From: Scolanthus callimorphus
Taxonomy: Eukaryota; Cnidaria; Anthozoa; Actiniaria; Edwardsiidae
NCBI GenBank assembly: GCA_033964015.1
Contig: CM066918.1
Span: forward strand, 21,287,387-21,351,386
Direction: 5' to 3'
DNA: 64,000 nucleotides
Made by a program: the position numbers and the translations under genes. The notes below the pieces were generated by a model, which was not told the origin of the DNA, made no database searches, and saw nothing but the letters and a program-made list of their open reading frames with translations. Positions 11,976 to 22,857 of this stretch are shown here, piece after piece (positions within the stretch are counted from its first letter, which is position 1; the number at the start of each line of letters is the position of its first letter).

Positions 11976-13442
11976 GGAGACAGAAATCATAAGAACAGCT
12001 CATTCTTATTTCCTTAGATACTTAGAAATCACACAAATCTTATAATTTATTTTCATTCTTGTCTTCTTCTTGGAACTAGAAACCTGTTTTCCTTGGGAGG
12101 GGCTTCAAATCACAACTGTATGTGCTGCAAAAGTGACCAACATTCTCACTGTTCGACTAAAAATGTCAGTATGTTGGATAAACTTTTGTAGAATGGTATT
12201 CAGTTGGTGACTACAATTCCTCTTTTTAATACTTAAGTTTGGACCCTGTTACAGAGTGACACAACACTTCACTGTCATAGACTTACATGGTGGCAAGTGG
12301 TTAGAAAGTAACACTTAACTGCTGATATGTACATTCTGTATTGTAGCATCGGTGATTAATTTTAGAGTTAGCTTGTAACTGTTGACATAGAAGCTTGTAA
12401 ATTATTCCCACCTCTTATAAGCCAGTTGCCCATGGAGCTCTGCTGATTGATTAATATTTTTGCTATAAAAAATCAACTTTTATTCAATTTCAACTCTCAG
12501 CCTAAAAATACCCTATGCAAATTACATGTGGTGACAGATGCTTGTGAATTTTTAAATTTAAATTTTAAAAACATCCAAATAGCCATCAAGCTCAATTTTT
12601 ATAAATTTATATCTCAGGAAGGAAACCAAATTTGGACAAACCAAAGTTAGACAACATTTAAGGGGAGTGTAACAATGACATCACTGATATCATCATTCTG
12701 TACATTATTTACATTTAATGAACACTTAGGTAACCAAAGAAAAAATTGTCACCAAAGCAAATTTTGTCTAAGACAAAAGCTGATAAAAGATACAAAAAAA
12801 AAACATGAAATTAAACTGAATGATGCTCTACTTTTAAGCAGGCCTCTCAATCCATTTATCAGATTATTTGTACCCTGTGCTCTGTATGGGTTGTCAATTA
12901 TAAAATGTTTTGACTTTGATTTCTTAAGCTTCATGCCATTTTTTGTGTATATTATTACCCCCCATGTTGTTTAGGAATTAGCCTTCCTCTTGTTTCACTG
13001 AAAGCATGTCTAAATTATTCAGCTATCACACTTTAGGCTTGTTTTCACAGTACCACCTTGTGCAACTGACAGGCAGGGGCGTAGCTATCAACACGCAAAG
13101 TATGCAGCTGCACACAAAAATTTGTTAAAGTAGTTAAATAAATTTATAATCAAAATAAGTTGCATTTGACATGCATGTCGACGTTTCCTGTATTGCAAAT
13201 TCTAGAGCAAATACTGACTGGTGGCAGCAGTGTGTTTGTGAAAAACATTTTCTAGTAGCATCTAGACTTTTGTGCAGGCAGTCCTGATACATGCCTACAG
13301 AGTTATCCCCTTAGTTCAGAGATTGATATCACAACATGCAGCTATGTTTGAGTTGTTCATAGAGGTAATTTAATCATGTTCCATTAAAATGATACCAGAA
13401 ACATCTAGTAGTCATTTAGGTTATGTAAAACACTGTACCAAT

Positions 13443-13755
13443 GTTAGTTTTACCAGAAAAAAAAAACAGAGGTATCATGGTCTTGTCAAATTTGTTATCC
13501 AAGTGCTACAGTTCTGTGTGTTCCAGGTTACTCTTTTCCTCTGTTAGTGATAAGTTTTACCAGAAAAAAAAGAGGTATCATGATCTTTTCCAATTTGTTA
13601 TCCAAGCGCTACAGTTCTGTGTGTTCCAGGTTACTCTTTTCCCCTGTTAGTGATTAAAGTTTTACCAGAAAAGCAGAGGGATCATGGTCTTTTCCAATAT
13701 GTTATCCAAGCTACAGTTCTGTCTGTTCCAGGTCACTCTTTTCCCCCAACAATGA
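13443..13755. repeat. Three-copy ~105-bp tandem repeat
   Basis: Each unit runs from TTTTACCAGAAAA through GGTATCATGGTCTT, TTGTTATCCAAG, CTACAGTTCTGTGTG and TTCCAGGTTACTCTTTTC. Units start near 13448, 13556 and 13660 and vary mainly in the A-run. The short frames across them are products of the repeat. Confidence 0.75.
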
Positions 13756-14939
13756 TAATATTCTTTTTTCATAAAAAGAAAGAGTCTTCACAGAAACCAG
13801 AGTACAGAATGTCATGCTCATTGCGTGAGAGTTAAAACAGCAGTGAACTACTGAAGATTCAATTTCCAATAATTGCTAGCATTCGCAGTCATCTGATAAA
13901 CTTGCATTTCCATTCTCGCAGAAGTTATAAGTCAGTGCTTGCAATTATTAGTGAATACACAACACACAAGTTCGCCATCCCTTCGTGTACTTCCTCTGCT
14001 ATTATTCATTTTCTTTCTCTTTTCACGTATTCTTCGAGAGTATTCTTCATTTTGGAAGTACCAGATATATATTTTTTCCTTTGGCAAGACCGGAAGATTC
14101 CTATTAGGAACGTAAATCCTCTGAAAAGTACATTTCACCTTCTTCTCCGTTTCCGCCATTTTGAATTAGCTGGGTGTTTTGATGCGTGCGACCGCTGGCC
14201 AGCTATGACTGTCATGCTTGCCTTATGCTGGCGATATGGGGTGCATTTATGCCAACTGTGGATAGTCGAAAAAAGGGGGAAAGAATTGAATGTTAACTAT
14301 GTATCCTGCATATTTATTGTATGTTTTTTGATTGTAATGAGTGTAGAAATTGATTTTACATACAGAAAATTTAAAAAGAAGAAGTGTTTCTCCTAGATCG
14401 TATTCGGCATGCGGCTTGTCATGTGTCCCCCACCCCTCCCTCCCAGTGAAGTTATCCACAGGGAGCCCCGCAGAGCTAAGAAACAACCCTTAATATTTAA
14501 TCCAAACACACATATATCAACATGAAAAGAAGAAATGCCGTCTTTCTCATGAAGCTCTTTCTACCGAGCACGAAATGGTGGCGCTGAATTCCAAAAAGTA
14601 TCGATAAACCACGGTTAACCACGATAAACCACGATAAACCACGAAAATTATAATGAAAAGAGATCTTTATTTTTATTCAGGGTTTACGTGGTTAATCGTG
14701 GTTTATCGTACTGAAAGCTAAGCATTTCTTTCTTGCTCACCACGAGTCACTAGAGTAGTACTAGATTACTTCAAGTTTACTTTCTCTATGAGCTACATTG
14801 CATAGTTCCTAAGAAACTCGTGTCCGAAATGGTCGATTTACCGATTTACCGAATTGCCGATTTACCGACTCTCCATGGCGCATTACGAAATCTTCCCTCC
14901 TTTTAAACTTATGTCCGCTTGGCCATACGTTACAAGATA

Positions 14940-17900
14940 GATAGATAGATAGATATGTTTAATGTATCTCTTGCAGCCGAAGCTGAATTACAGATACGGT
15001 CAGCAAACAGTTAATATTACATTACAGGCTATAAATACATAATAGGCTGATAAATCTACAATTACATTATTGATAATCATGAGGCTTAGTCTTAGTCCCT
15101 AGCTATTTCCCCAGCGTAACTGTTCGTGATAAAATCCCTGAACCTGTTAGTGTTGCAGGGCTTAATGTGTGGGATGAGTGGGCGACGGAGTTTGTAATGA
15201 CCAGAGGATGGTTGAATTCTCTCTTTAACTAATCTATGTAATGGGTTGCTAACTGATAGCTGTTTGATGAACTCGCTACATGCCCTAGATCTCCTATCAG
15301 AAAGTGACTCTAATTGTGCCGCAGTAAGGGCATCATTATACGAAATGTTGGGGAAAATGATTGCAAGCGCCCGTTTTTGCACTCTCTCGATGGCGAGAGA
15401 TAGGTATTGAGGCAAGTTAGAAAAGACAACTGAGGCGTACTCTAAGATCGGCCGGAGAAGCGCGCAATAAACATTCACAATGTCAGGAGCAGGTACTTTA
15501 CAACGCTTTAGTGTTCTAAGTGCATACAGCCGGCGATTTGCTTTCTTAACTATATAGTCGCAGTGCACGCCCCAGGACAAGTCGTCTGAAACGTGAATTC
15601 CGAGAAATTTAAACGACTTGACACACTCTATTTGGGATCCGTCTACAAAAAGGGGCGGGCAGCTGTAACTATTATAGTGTAAGAAGTCAATCACCATGCT
15701 CTTGCATTTACTAGGATTTAACCGCATGTTGTTACAATATGCAAATGAGTGGATGTTGTTAACGATACTTCCAAGGACCGATGGAGAGTTCCTTGGGATC
15801 ACCTCAAGGACGGTTAAGTCATCGACATATTACGCTCTAGGCCCCCATTTCCTGACAAGGTCGTTAACCATAATGGCAAACAACAGAGGGCCCAGACGGG
15901 TTCCCTGTGGTATTCCACCGTTCAGCTTTAAGTACGGCGAGAGGGCTGGTGTGATTGCAACACATTGGTTTCTGTCTAGCAAGAAGGATGCAATCCATCT
16001 AATTAAGCTAGGATGGATGTTAAATAACTTGAGTTTCTCTAGTAATATTTGATGGTCGATCAAGTCAAAACCTTTACGGAAGTCCGCAAAAAACAAACGC
16101 ACCCAACAGTTCCCGCCGTCTAGTGCTTCTAGTGCAATATGGAGCAGGTAAACAATGGCGTGGGCGGTGGACTTCCCTGCAGTGGCAAATTGCTTTAAGT
16201 CCAGATCGCACAGGACATCCGGGGTGATTCTGCTCAGAACAAAACCCTCCATGACTTTTGTAACCTGCGGCGTGAGTGAAATTGGGCGAATATCCCTATC
16301 GATTGCTTGGGGAGGGGACTGTTTCGGCAGCGGACGCACAATTGCGCTCTTGAGAAGTGAAGGGAGGTAGCCTTCTCGTAGCGATGCATTAAACAGATCC
16401 GCCAGGGGAGGTGCAAGTTCAAACGCGAACGATTTGAGCACGGTATTTGGTATTCCGTCCGGGCCTGGAGATTTCCTTGTCTGCACTGATCTGAGTGCAG
16501 AATAGGCCTCACGCGTAGACACAAACATATCATCAGGGATGTCCGCTACTTCGATTCCTGCGATGTCAGCCGGTATTAGCGGTGAGAACGATGATGTCAG
16601 TCCCACGAAGTACTCGTTTATTCTGCGACACAACGTGTCCACCGTATCTATGTCACCTTTAATAAGCTGAGAGTACCATTTTCCCTCATTGCGTGACTGG
16701 CCTGACAGGTTCTTTACTTCTCTCCACCAGCGGCACGAATTGGTGTTTTTCAGATTTTTAACCTTGTTCTTATAATAAGACGCTTTGCACGTCTCTATGG
16801 CACAGGCTACCTTATTGCGCCACATTTTATAAAGTGGCGAGTCCTTCCCAAAGGATGCTAGACAGTGCTGTCTCTTGGCGATCCAATGTTTAATCTTGCT
16901 GGTAATCCATGGTTTGTCTGAGCTGTAACAACGACATCTTTTTAAGGGGAGGAACTTGGCGATCGCATCATTTAGTGTGGTCATAAAAATCTGAAACTTT
17001 TCTTCACAGGACGTAGCAGCAAGCATCTCCTGCCAAGAGAAGGCGGTAATCCATTGGCCGAACTCTCGCAAACAGCTGTTTCTTGTGTCTCGCTTTGTAA
17101 CAACCTGCTTCTCACGATTCCTACAGCTTAGGTCACTTTGTTGCACGAGAACACTGAAGTGATCGCTCGCCCCAATCTTTGGTAACTGGCTGGGTTCAAG
17201 AAAAAGCTTGGGAAGATTGGTCAGACACCAATCGAGTGTTCCGGTGTCACGCGTAAGTACTTTAACGATTTGAGACAAGCCGCATGCGCGTTTGAAAACT
17301 GACGTCGAGATCTTAGTGCTGTTAGGGTTAAAGTCGCCTGTGACCCAAATCAGGCTGTCGGGATGATTAAGGAGATACGAATCTGCCATGTGCTGCACAT
17401 GATCGTAGAGCTTCTGATTGTCATCAGCTTTTGCGTCTGGGGGGTGATAGACAATCCCGAGGATAATGGACGAGACTTCTCTTGGTAGCCGGACGGGTCT
17501 CAGCTGAAGCCACATAACCTCTGTTATTGTGTCAGACAGTTCCGCCAGTTCGAGTTGTTTGCATGGGATCGAGCAACATACATACGCAGCAATTCCACCG
17601 CAGGGCGAGCCGCGGTCCTTACGAAACAGGGTAAAATCCTTGATCGAAACAGCAGAATCGGGAATGTCTTTATACAACCACGTCTCAGTAACACAAGCTA
17701 CTTCCACCTTATTTAGCCTAATAATACACTCTAGCTCATCGACTTTGTTATGAAGACATCGAGTGTTGCAAATCAGCATTCGGGGTAGAGTATTCCTTGG
17801 AGCTTTGCTGGTTAGCGGAGGAGCCGGAACAGACGGTGTGGCGACAGGAGCAGGTGGGAATGCTGTGGAATCCACAGGGTGCCCGTCAAGCAATGGCGAC

Positions 17901-18316
17901 CCTGGTTCTCGATGTTGAATTTTCTTCCTTTTAGATCGAAACGGCTTCCTGATACCAAGCTCCCCAAGTTTTTGCCAAAGTTCAGGCGGAAGGTTTGTTT
18001 TAGGGCTGGATTTCCGCAGGGATCTCAGCATGGCGGTAGAATAACTCAGTCTCAGTTGACTAATAGTCGGTGCCGATCCAAGATGGCGGACTTGCTGTGA
18101 CGATCTCAAACACTGCTGTCCATAGAATACCAGAGAGGTGGTGAAGTTCACAACAAACTGCGTAAATACCACAAGGGGCACACTAGGAACGAAGTTAGGC
18201 CACATGGCAGACTTCAGATACGATAACAACAGTGAAAAACACGAATTGATACGGACTAACACAACGATGTGGCAACCATGACGGTGCCGCTGACCCAACC
18301 AAAGATAAAACCAACC
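14940..18316 (-). mobile_element. LINE (non-LTR retrotransposon) inserted in monomer M2
   Basis: The element is oriented right to left. Its 3' end (left in the window) carries a (GATA)n/(TATC)n tail at 14940-14957. The target word AAGATA lies at both edges (14934-14939 and 18317-18322). The right edge also has an extra AAGATAAAACCAAC copy at 18302, probably template-jump filler from the target. The single long reading frame encodes endonuclease and reverse transcriptase. The tandem 3' tail and RT style suggest a CR1/L2-like clade; I could not decide the clade by eye. Confidence 0.85.
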
Positions 18317-18334
18317 AAGATAAAACCAACGCAA
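15092..18334 (-). pseudogene. LINE ORF: endonuclease plus reverse transcriptase, one in-frame stop
   Basis: Reading starts upstream of 18316; the first codons at 18334 belong to flanking DNA. After about 190 basic/Pro-rich residues comes an APE-type endonuclease (CNTRCLHNKVDEL, VTETWL, VTGDFNPN, GTLDWCLTN, GASDHFSVLV). The reverse transcriptase follows, with RKSPGPDGIPNTVL, RDIRPISLTPQVTKVME, FADFRKGFDLIDH, GGIPQGTRLGPLLF and the catalytic YVDD. A TAA at 15832-15830 falls immediately before YVDD (15829-15818), in the same frame, so the two long frames (834 aa and 236 aa) are halves of one ORF. The C-terminal part (LRPILEYASVVFSNL, IERVQKRALAIIF) is typical of these LINEs. Apart from that stop the ORF looks intact, implying a recent insertion that cannot now make full-length protein without readthrough. 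Confidence 0.85.
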
Positions 18335-18772
18335 TGCCTTCCCTACAGACTCTTCGCTACCTCAATCAGATGAACATTCACGCAGCAATTCCATGATTTG
18401 TATTCACTTAGTTCGGAGACAGAACGCACGCTCCCAATTCCCTTAGTCGTCACTGGCAAAAACCACAGGGTTCCCAATCTGAGAGAATTGTTTAAGCCTT
18501 ATCACGCAGCAATTCCATGATTTGTATTCACTTAGTTCGGAGACAGAACGCACGCTCCCAATTCCCTTAGTCGTCACTGGCAAAAACCACAGGGTTCCCA
18601 ATCTGAGAGAATTGTTTAAGCCTTAACAACGTCAATACGAATTTAAAACGAATTTCTTTTTTCAGAAATGCTATCTCTGGTCCTCTATTTACGATTCATT
18701 AACAAATTACATTTCTTTACTGAGAGACAACGGCGTAAAGCAACCCCTTTTTCTATTTATGTTTTCAGACTG

Positions 18773-20321
18773 TCTGAGGCAAAAACACAGTAGGCTATAC
18801 TACTTTGGTGCCTTTTTTTTCCTATCGGACATTTAACGTATTAGACCATGTATTTTTTCCAAGTAAGGTATGGAACAAGGATAACGTTGCTAGGTAATTT
18901 TTTAATTAGTGACGTCACAGTCAGAAATTACTAAGAAATCAAGGTCAACCTGAGCGCGCGCCATTCGCGGCTTTTTTCATATCACTGCTGTGTCAGCAAG
19001 CGTGATGATGTTTCACTGTCCTGTTTCTCCGCTAAACATTGCGTACATTTACTATGCACATATAGATCAAAACATTTCGGCCCAGAAAATATGTCTGAGA
19101 CTGAAAAATTCAAGATCGGGCTTATATCAGTTGAAAAACTGCATTAATTGGAACACTAAAACAGAATGATTGAGTTAGAAACCGATCCTTAGATCTGATA
19201 GTCGAAAAAAGGGGAAAAGAATTGAATGTTAACTATGTATCCTGCATATTTATTGTATGTTTTTTGATTGTAATGAGTGTAGAAATTGATTTTACATACA
19301 GAAAATTTAAAAAGAAGAAGTGTTTCTCCTAGATCGTATTCGGCATGCGGCTTGTCATGTGTCCCCCACCCCTCCCTCCCAGTGAAGTTATCCACAGGGA
19401 GCCCCGCAGAGCTAAGAAACAACCCTTAATATTTAATCCAAACACACATATATCAACATGAAAAGAAGAAATGCCGTCTTTCTCATGAAGCTCTTTCTAC
19501 CGAGCACGAAATGGTGGCGCTGAATTCCAAAAAGTATCGATAAACCACGGTTAACCACGATAAACCACGATAAACCACGAAAATTATAATGAAAAGAGAT
19601 CTTTATTTTATTCAGGGTTTACGTGGTTAATCGTGGTTTATCGTACTGAAAGCTAAGCATTTCTTTCTTGCTCACCACGAGTCACTAGAGTAGTACTAGA
19701 TTACTTCAAGTTTACTTTCTCTATGAGCTACATTGCATAGTTCCTAAGAAACTCGTGTCCGAAATGGTCGATTTACCGATTTACCGAATTGCCGATTTAC
19801 CGACTCTCCATGGCGCATTACGAAATCTTCCCTCCTTTTAAACTTATGTCCGCTTGGCCATACGTTACAAGATAAAACCAACGCAATGCCTTCCCTACAG
19901 ACTCTTCGCTACCTCAATCAGATGAACATTCACGCAGCAATTCCATGATTTGTATTCACTTAGTTCGGAGACAGAACGCACGCTCCCAATTCCCTTAGTC
20001 GTCACTGGCAAAAACCACAGGGTTCCCAATCTGAGAGAATTGTTTAAGCCTTATCACGCAGCAATTCCATGATTTGTATTCACTTAGTTCGGAGACAGAA
20101 CGCACGCTCCCAATTCCCTTAGTCGTCACTGGCAAAAACCACAGGGTTCCCAATCTGAGAGAATTGTTTAAGCCTTAACAACGTCAATACGAATTTAAAA
20201 CGAATTTCTTTTTTCAGAAATGCTATCTCTGGTCCTCTATTTACGATTCATTAACAAATTACATTTCTTTACTGAGAGACAACGGCGTAAAGCAACCCCT
20301 TTTTCTATTTATGTTTTCAGA
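18773..20321. repeat. Monomer M, copy 3 (1,549 bp, uninterrupted)
   Basis: It has the same order of landmarks as copy 1: TCTGAGGC start, GTGACGTCAC, AACCACG hairpin, GATTTACCGA run, perfect 122-bp tandem pair, and TTTTCAGA end. The main differences are small: one extra ATAAACCACG unit in the hairpin (shared with copy 2) and single-base length changes. It abuts X2 directly, with no CTG spacer. Confidence 0.8.
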
Positions 20322-20575
20322 CAATGGTGGACAAAAGTCGTTGAGACACACACGTAAAATTGGTCGGCTATGTCCAAAAGACCTCTCCCCGGTAAACCAG
20401 CCTGTTTTCACCCCCTCCCCTTTTCAATGTTGAGCTCCGGACCCCGGCACAACTTTTGCCACACATGACCAACATTGAATGGGTGGGGGGAGGGGAGGGG
20501 GACTAAACCATTTCGGGTTTTAGTAGAATTGAAGAGTAATGGGTGCAAGTGTCTCAACACTTTTGTCCGCCATTG
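20322..20575. mobile_element. MITE-like element X, copy 2
   Basis: This copy matches X1 base for base by eye, except for one extra C in GGACCCCGGC. Its outer side is followed by TA (20576-20577). Its inner side follows TTTTCAGA without TA. Confidence 0.7.
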
Positions 20576-20799
20576 TAGTGTAAAAAGTGATTCTCTTTCC
20601 TTTGTTTTTCTTTAATCTGATTGGTCTGGAGAGTTATTATCGCCATAGTTTCTCAAGCAAGTTGAAATCAATAATTATTTCACTTGTATTATGTTACTAG
20701 TCATGACAACTTTCTGTGGTAAAAGAATGGAACACATCTTATGTGGGGAACCCTGAATGCCGTAGAACAATGGAGTTTCGGTTCCTTCTTGCATGGATG

Positions 20800-21039
20800 A
20801 TTACTTAACAAAATATAGATCATTTTTAGTCAAATCACACTGTGGTCTATTGTTAATGCTGCGTTCTGATTGGTTGAGCTACTAGTAGGCTATAAGTTAT
20901 AGCCTACTACTAGCAAAAAGTTTCGGATTTGAAAGCCAGAAAATGGCAAATGACCAGACCAGAAAACGTTTTTGGCTATACAAATTGACCTACTAGTTCG
21001 ATTTGACTAAAAAACAATTATTCCTCTCCCCCTCTTCAG

Positions 21040-21070
<31 letters not shown>
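20800..21070. mobile_element. Inverted-repeat element (probable MITE)
   Basis: A strong hairpin lies at 20880-20925 (CTACTAGTAGGCTATAAGTT and its inverse). Outer words TTTTAGTCAAAT (20824) and ATTTGACTAAAA (21001) are inverted. The adjacent ACAATTATTCCTC/GAGGAATAATTGTT pair (21012-21066) resembles the one at 44208-44314. Confidence 0.5.
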
Positions 21071-21373
21071 TTATAGCTACAATCGTCCATTGGACACTCA
21101 CAATTATGATCCCGACAAAGTATCACCTAATGGTTCTTTTATTAAAACCTACTGGTAACAGCCAGTGGTGGAACCTAGAATACATTTCAATTATGGACGA
21201 CTAAAATAATTCTTCTTTCCAAATACTGAAGAAAATAAATGTTAACACCTTGGAGAAGCTGTCTCAATAATGCTTCTAGCTTTACTTACATATATCTCTA
21301 CTGCCTCTGCCTGGGTTTTTGGTAGCACGTTCGTGCATTACATCCAGACAATTACATAGACATAGTGCGATAC

Positions 21374-21583
21374 CATTCTCTTACCCAGAATGAGCCCCCA
21401 TTCTCGTCACCTCGCAAGCAAGGCTCTGGCATGCGCGAGATTTGATTCAGAGCCGCTGGGAGAAAGAACTTTCTGCGCATGCTCAAACGCTCAAAATCAG
21501 CCAATCAGCGAAGGCCCTCAAATTGCTGCCACCACAGCCTCCCCAGCAAGGTGACGAACCGGGGAGCTCCGGGTAAGAGAATG
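21374..21583. mobile_element. 210-bp TIR element (CATTCTCTTACCC ends)
   Basis: It starts CATTCTCTTACCC and ends with the inverse GGGTAAGAGAATG. An inner inverted pair, CGTCACCTCGC/GCAAGGTGACG, is also visible. It contains AGCCAATCAG, as does the relative at 1176-1395. Confidence 0.6.
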
Positions 21584-21960
21584 ACACGAGGCGGAGTGCT
21601 ATTTGAGTGTTTATTATCGTTACCGTAACATTCAAATGTGCCAACTGTAGAATTGAGTTGCCTCACTTGTTCTGTGAACTAATGAACTAATCGATCTCGG
21701 ATGACACATTCATTGGTGACAATGGATTACGTCAGCGTTATCATCGCTACACCATTGTCGTAACGACCTTTTAGAGATAAATATAATAAGAACTTGATGT
21801 CCACCGGTAATAAGTTACTGTACAAGTAATTCAAATACAACCAATGAAATATCTTGAGCGCAGTTTGTCAATGTACAAGCTCACAATTTTGTACAGTAGT
21901 CCTTATGGCCAAATACAACATGAAAGAAATTGGGAGGATATGATCTAAGGCCTACCTACC

Positions 21961-22110
21961 GTGGGTTTTTCCAGTAGGTATTTCGGATATTTGATTTTTT
22001 GATGCGCGGGATCCCTGTGTCGCGGGGGAAAAGAAGCAATGAAAGGAGCTCCTTTCCGTGACACAGGAATCCCGCGCGTCAAAAAAAAATCAAATATGCG
22101 AAAAACCCAC
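21961..22110. mobile_element. 150-bp palindromic element (GTGGGTTTTTC ends)
   Basis: It starts GTGGGTTTTTCC and ends GAAAAACCCAC. Inner arms ATATTTGATTTTTTGA and CGCGGGATCCCTGTGTC return inverted as GACACAGGAATCCCGCG and TCAAATAT. It is a short fold-back element without coding capacity. Confidence 0.65.
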
Positions 22111-22344
22111 TGGAGAGGCGGCTCGCAGGCTAACCTGAACTTAGAGGTGATACTTTGATCAGCACAAAAGTGAACACTTTCATGGACACTTTTTTTTACT
22201 AGCTTTGTGCAGACCGTGTAAGTTATTGGGTAAGTTATGCAAAGGACGTTAATGTTTTTCACCAAAAAGTTTGAGAAATAACGGCAACCAAGTAAAATTA
22301 CAAAAGAAACACACCAGATGTCATTTCCGCTCTGGACTCCGGCG

Positions 22345-22631
22345 CTTACCACTGTATGCATTGCTACGCGACCTTCAAAAATCACTGTTGCGATGGGCGA
22401 TTTTACGCAAGAAAAATTTTAATATCAATTTTCTTGAACAGAGAGTTAAACATTCTAGGCAAGGAAGCCAAAGGATAGCTTAAAACCATTTTGGTTGATT
22501 TTGCAATCAATATCGATCCAGTAAAGCAGCCGAATCCAGCGTTTTGGTTTGATTGACGGCTAAAAATCGCCAATCGCCCATCGGAACATTGAATTTTGAG
22601 GTCGCGTAGCAATGCATACAGTGGTAAACTG
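22345..22631. mobile_element. Fold-back element near the CPT1 3' end
   Basis: The left arm TTACCACTGTATGCATTGCT...GCGACC...GATGGGCGATT is repeated inverted at 22560-22631. The spacer is about 150 bp. No coding potential was found. Confidence 0.6.
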
Positions 22632-22857
22632 TAGAACTGAGAAAATGCTTGGTGATGCTTTGATTTTGGGCTTATTTTACCAGTAGCTGTACAAATGGAG
22701 CGAATAATTGGCCAGAAAAATTATTTTCTGATATAAATAAATAGGGCATCGTAAATAGATGCAAGAACAGTCTAATTTTGTTTCCAATAAATGAAAAGTC
22801 TTGGATTTCACAACACGCGATAAAATATCAAAAAGCATCCTTCAGTCTGATACACCA

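Larger units (their letters stand above)
10227..14260. mobile_element. 4.03-kb non-autonomous TIR element (CACTA/CMC-like ends)
   Basis: The left end CACGCTTGGCACAAATGCAC pairs with the inverse of the right end, CACAGTTGGCATAAATGCAC. The match continues through ATCG-CAGCA, giving about 36 bp of imperfect inverted repeat. The empty site in M1 and M3 has one GAT; here GAT is present on both sides (10224-10226 and 14261-14263), so the target duplication is 3 bp. CAC-starting termini with a 3-bp duplication fit the CACTA/Chapaev (CMC) group, an inference. No transposase was recognised. Near each end an AAAATGGCG start opens a short frame pointing inward: MADSTEEEERKILI from 10392 (plus) and MAETEKKVKCTFQR from 14159 (minus). 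The element also carries a 38-G run, a CCACAGGG repeat and a three-copy minisatellite. Confidence 0.65.
9800..18769. repeat. Monomer M, copy 2, split by two insertions
   Basis: The copy runs 9800-10226, resumes at 14264-14939 after a 4.03-kb TIR element, and resumes again at 18323-18769 after a LINE. Both interruption points can be read exactly by comparison with M1 and M3, which keep the empty sites (...AGATCTGATAGTCG... and ...TTACAAGATAAAACC...). Both insertions are therefore younger than the trimer. Confidence 0.75.
8002..20577. mobile_element. Composite nested element: X-(M)3-X flanked by TA
   Basis: Two nearly identical inverted-repeat elements (X1 8004-8256, X2 20322-20575) lie in direct orientation at the two ends. 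TA lies outside each (8002-8003, 20576-20577), while the inner X edges have no TA: X1 runs into TCTGAGGC and X2 follows TTTTCAGA. Between them are three head-to-tail copies of a 1.54-kb monomer M, joined by CTG. The middle copy carries two later insertions, and without them it is about 1,550 bp, matching M1 (1,540) and M3 (1,549). This architecture fits mobilisation of an M trimer between two X copies as one TA-flanked unit. Recombination between pre-existing X copies or an assembly effect are alternatives. Confidence 0.6.

Noticed and set aside
13902..14396. 164-aa plus-strand frame
   Set aside because: It crosses the junction between the 4-kb TIR element (end at 14260) and monomer M, so it is a chance fusion.
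8659..19422. A 77-82 aa frame starting MFLSSAGLPVDN, repeated near 8.7, 14.3 and 19.2 kb
   Set aside because: It is repeated only because monomer M is repeated; tails differ where copies shift frame, and no family is recognisable.
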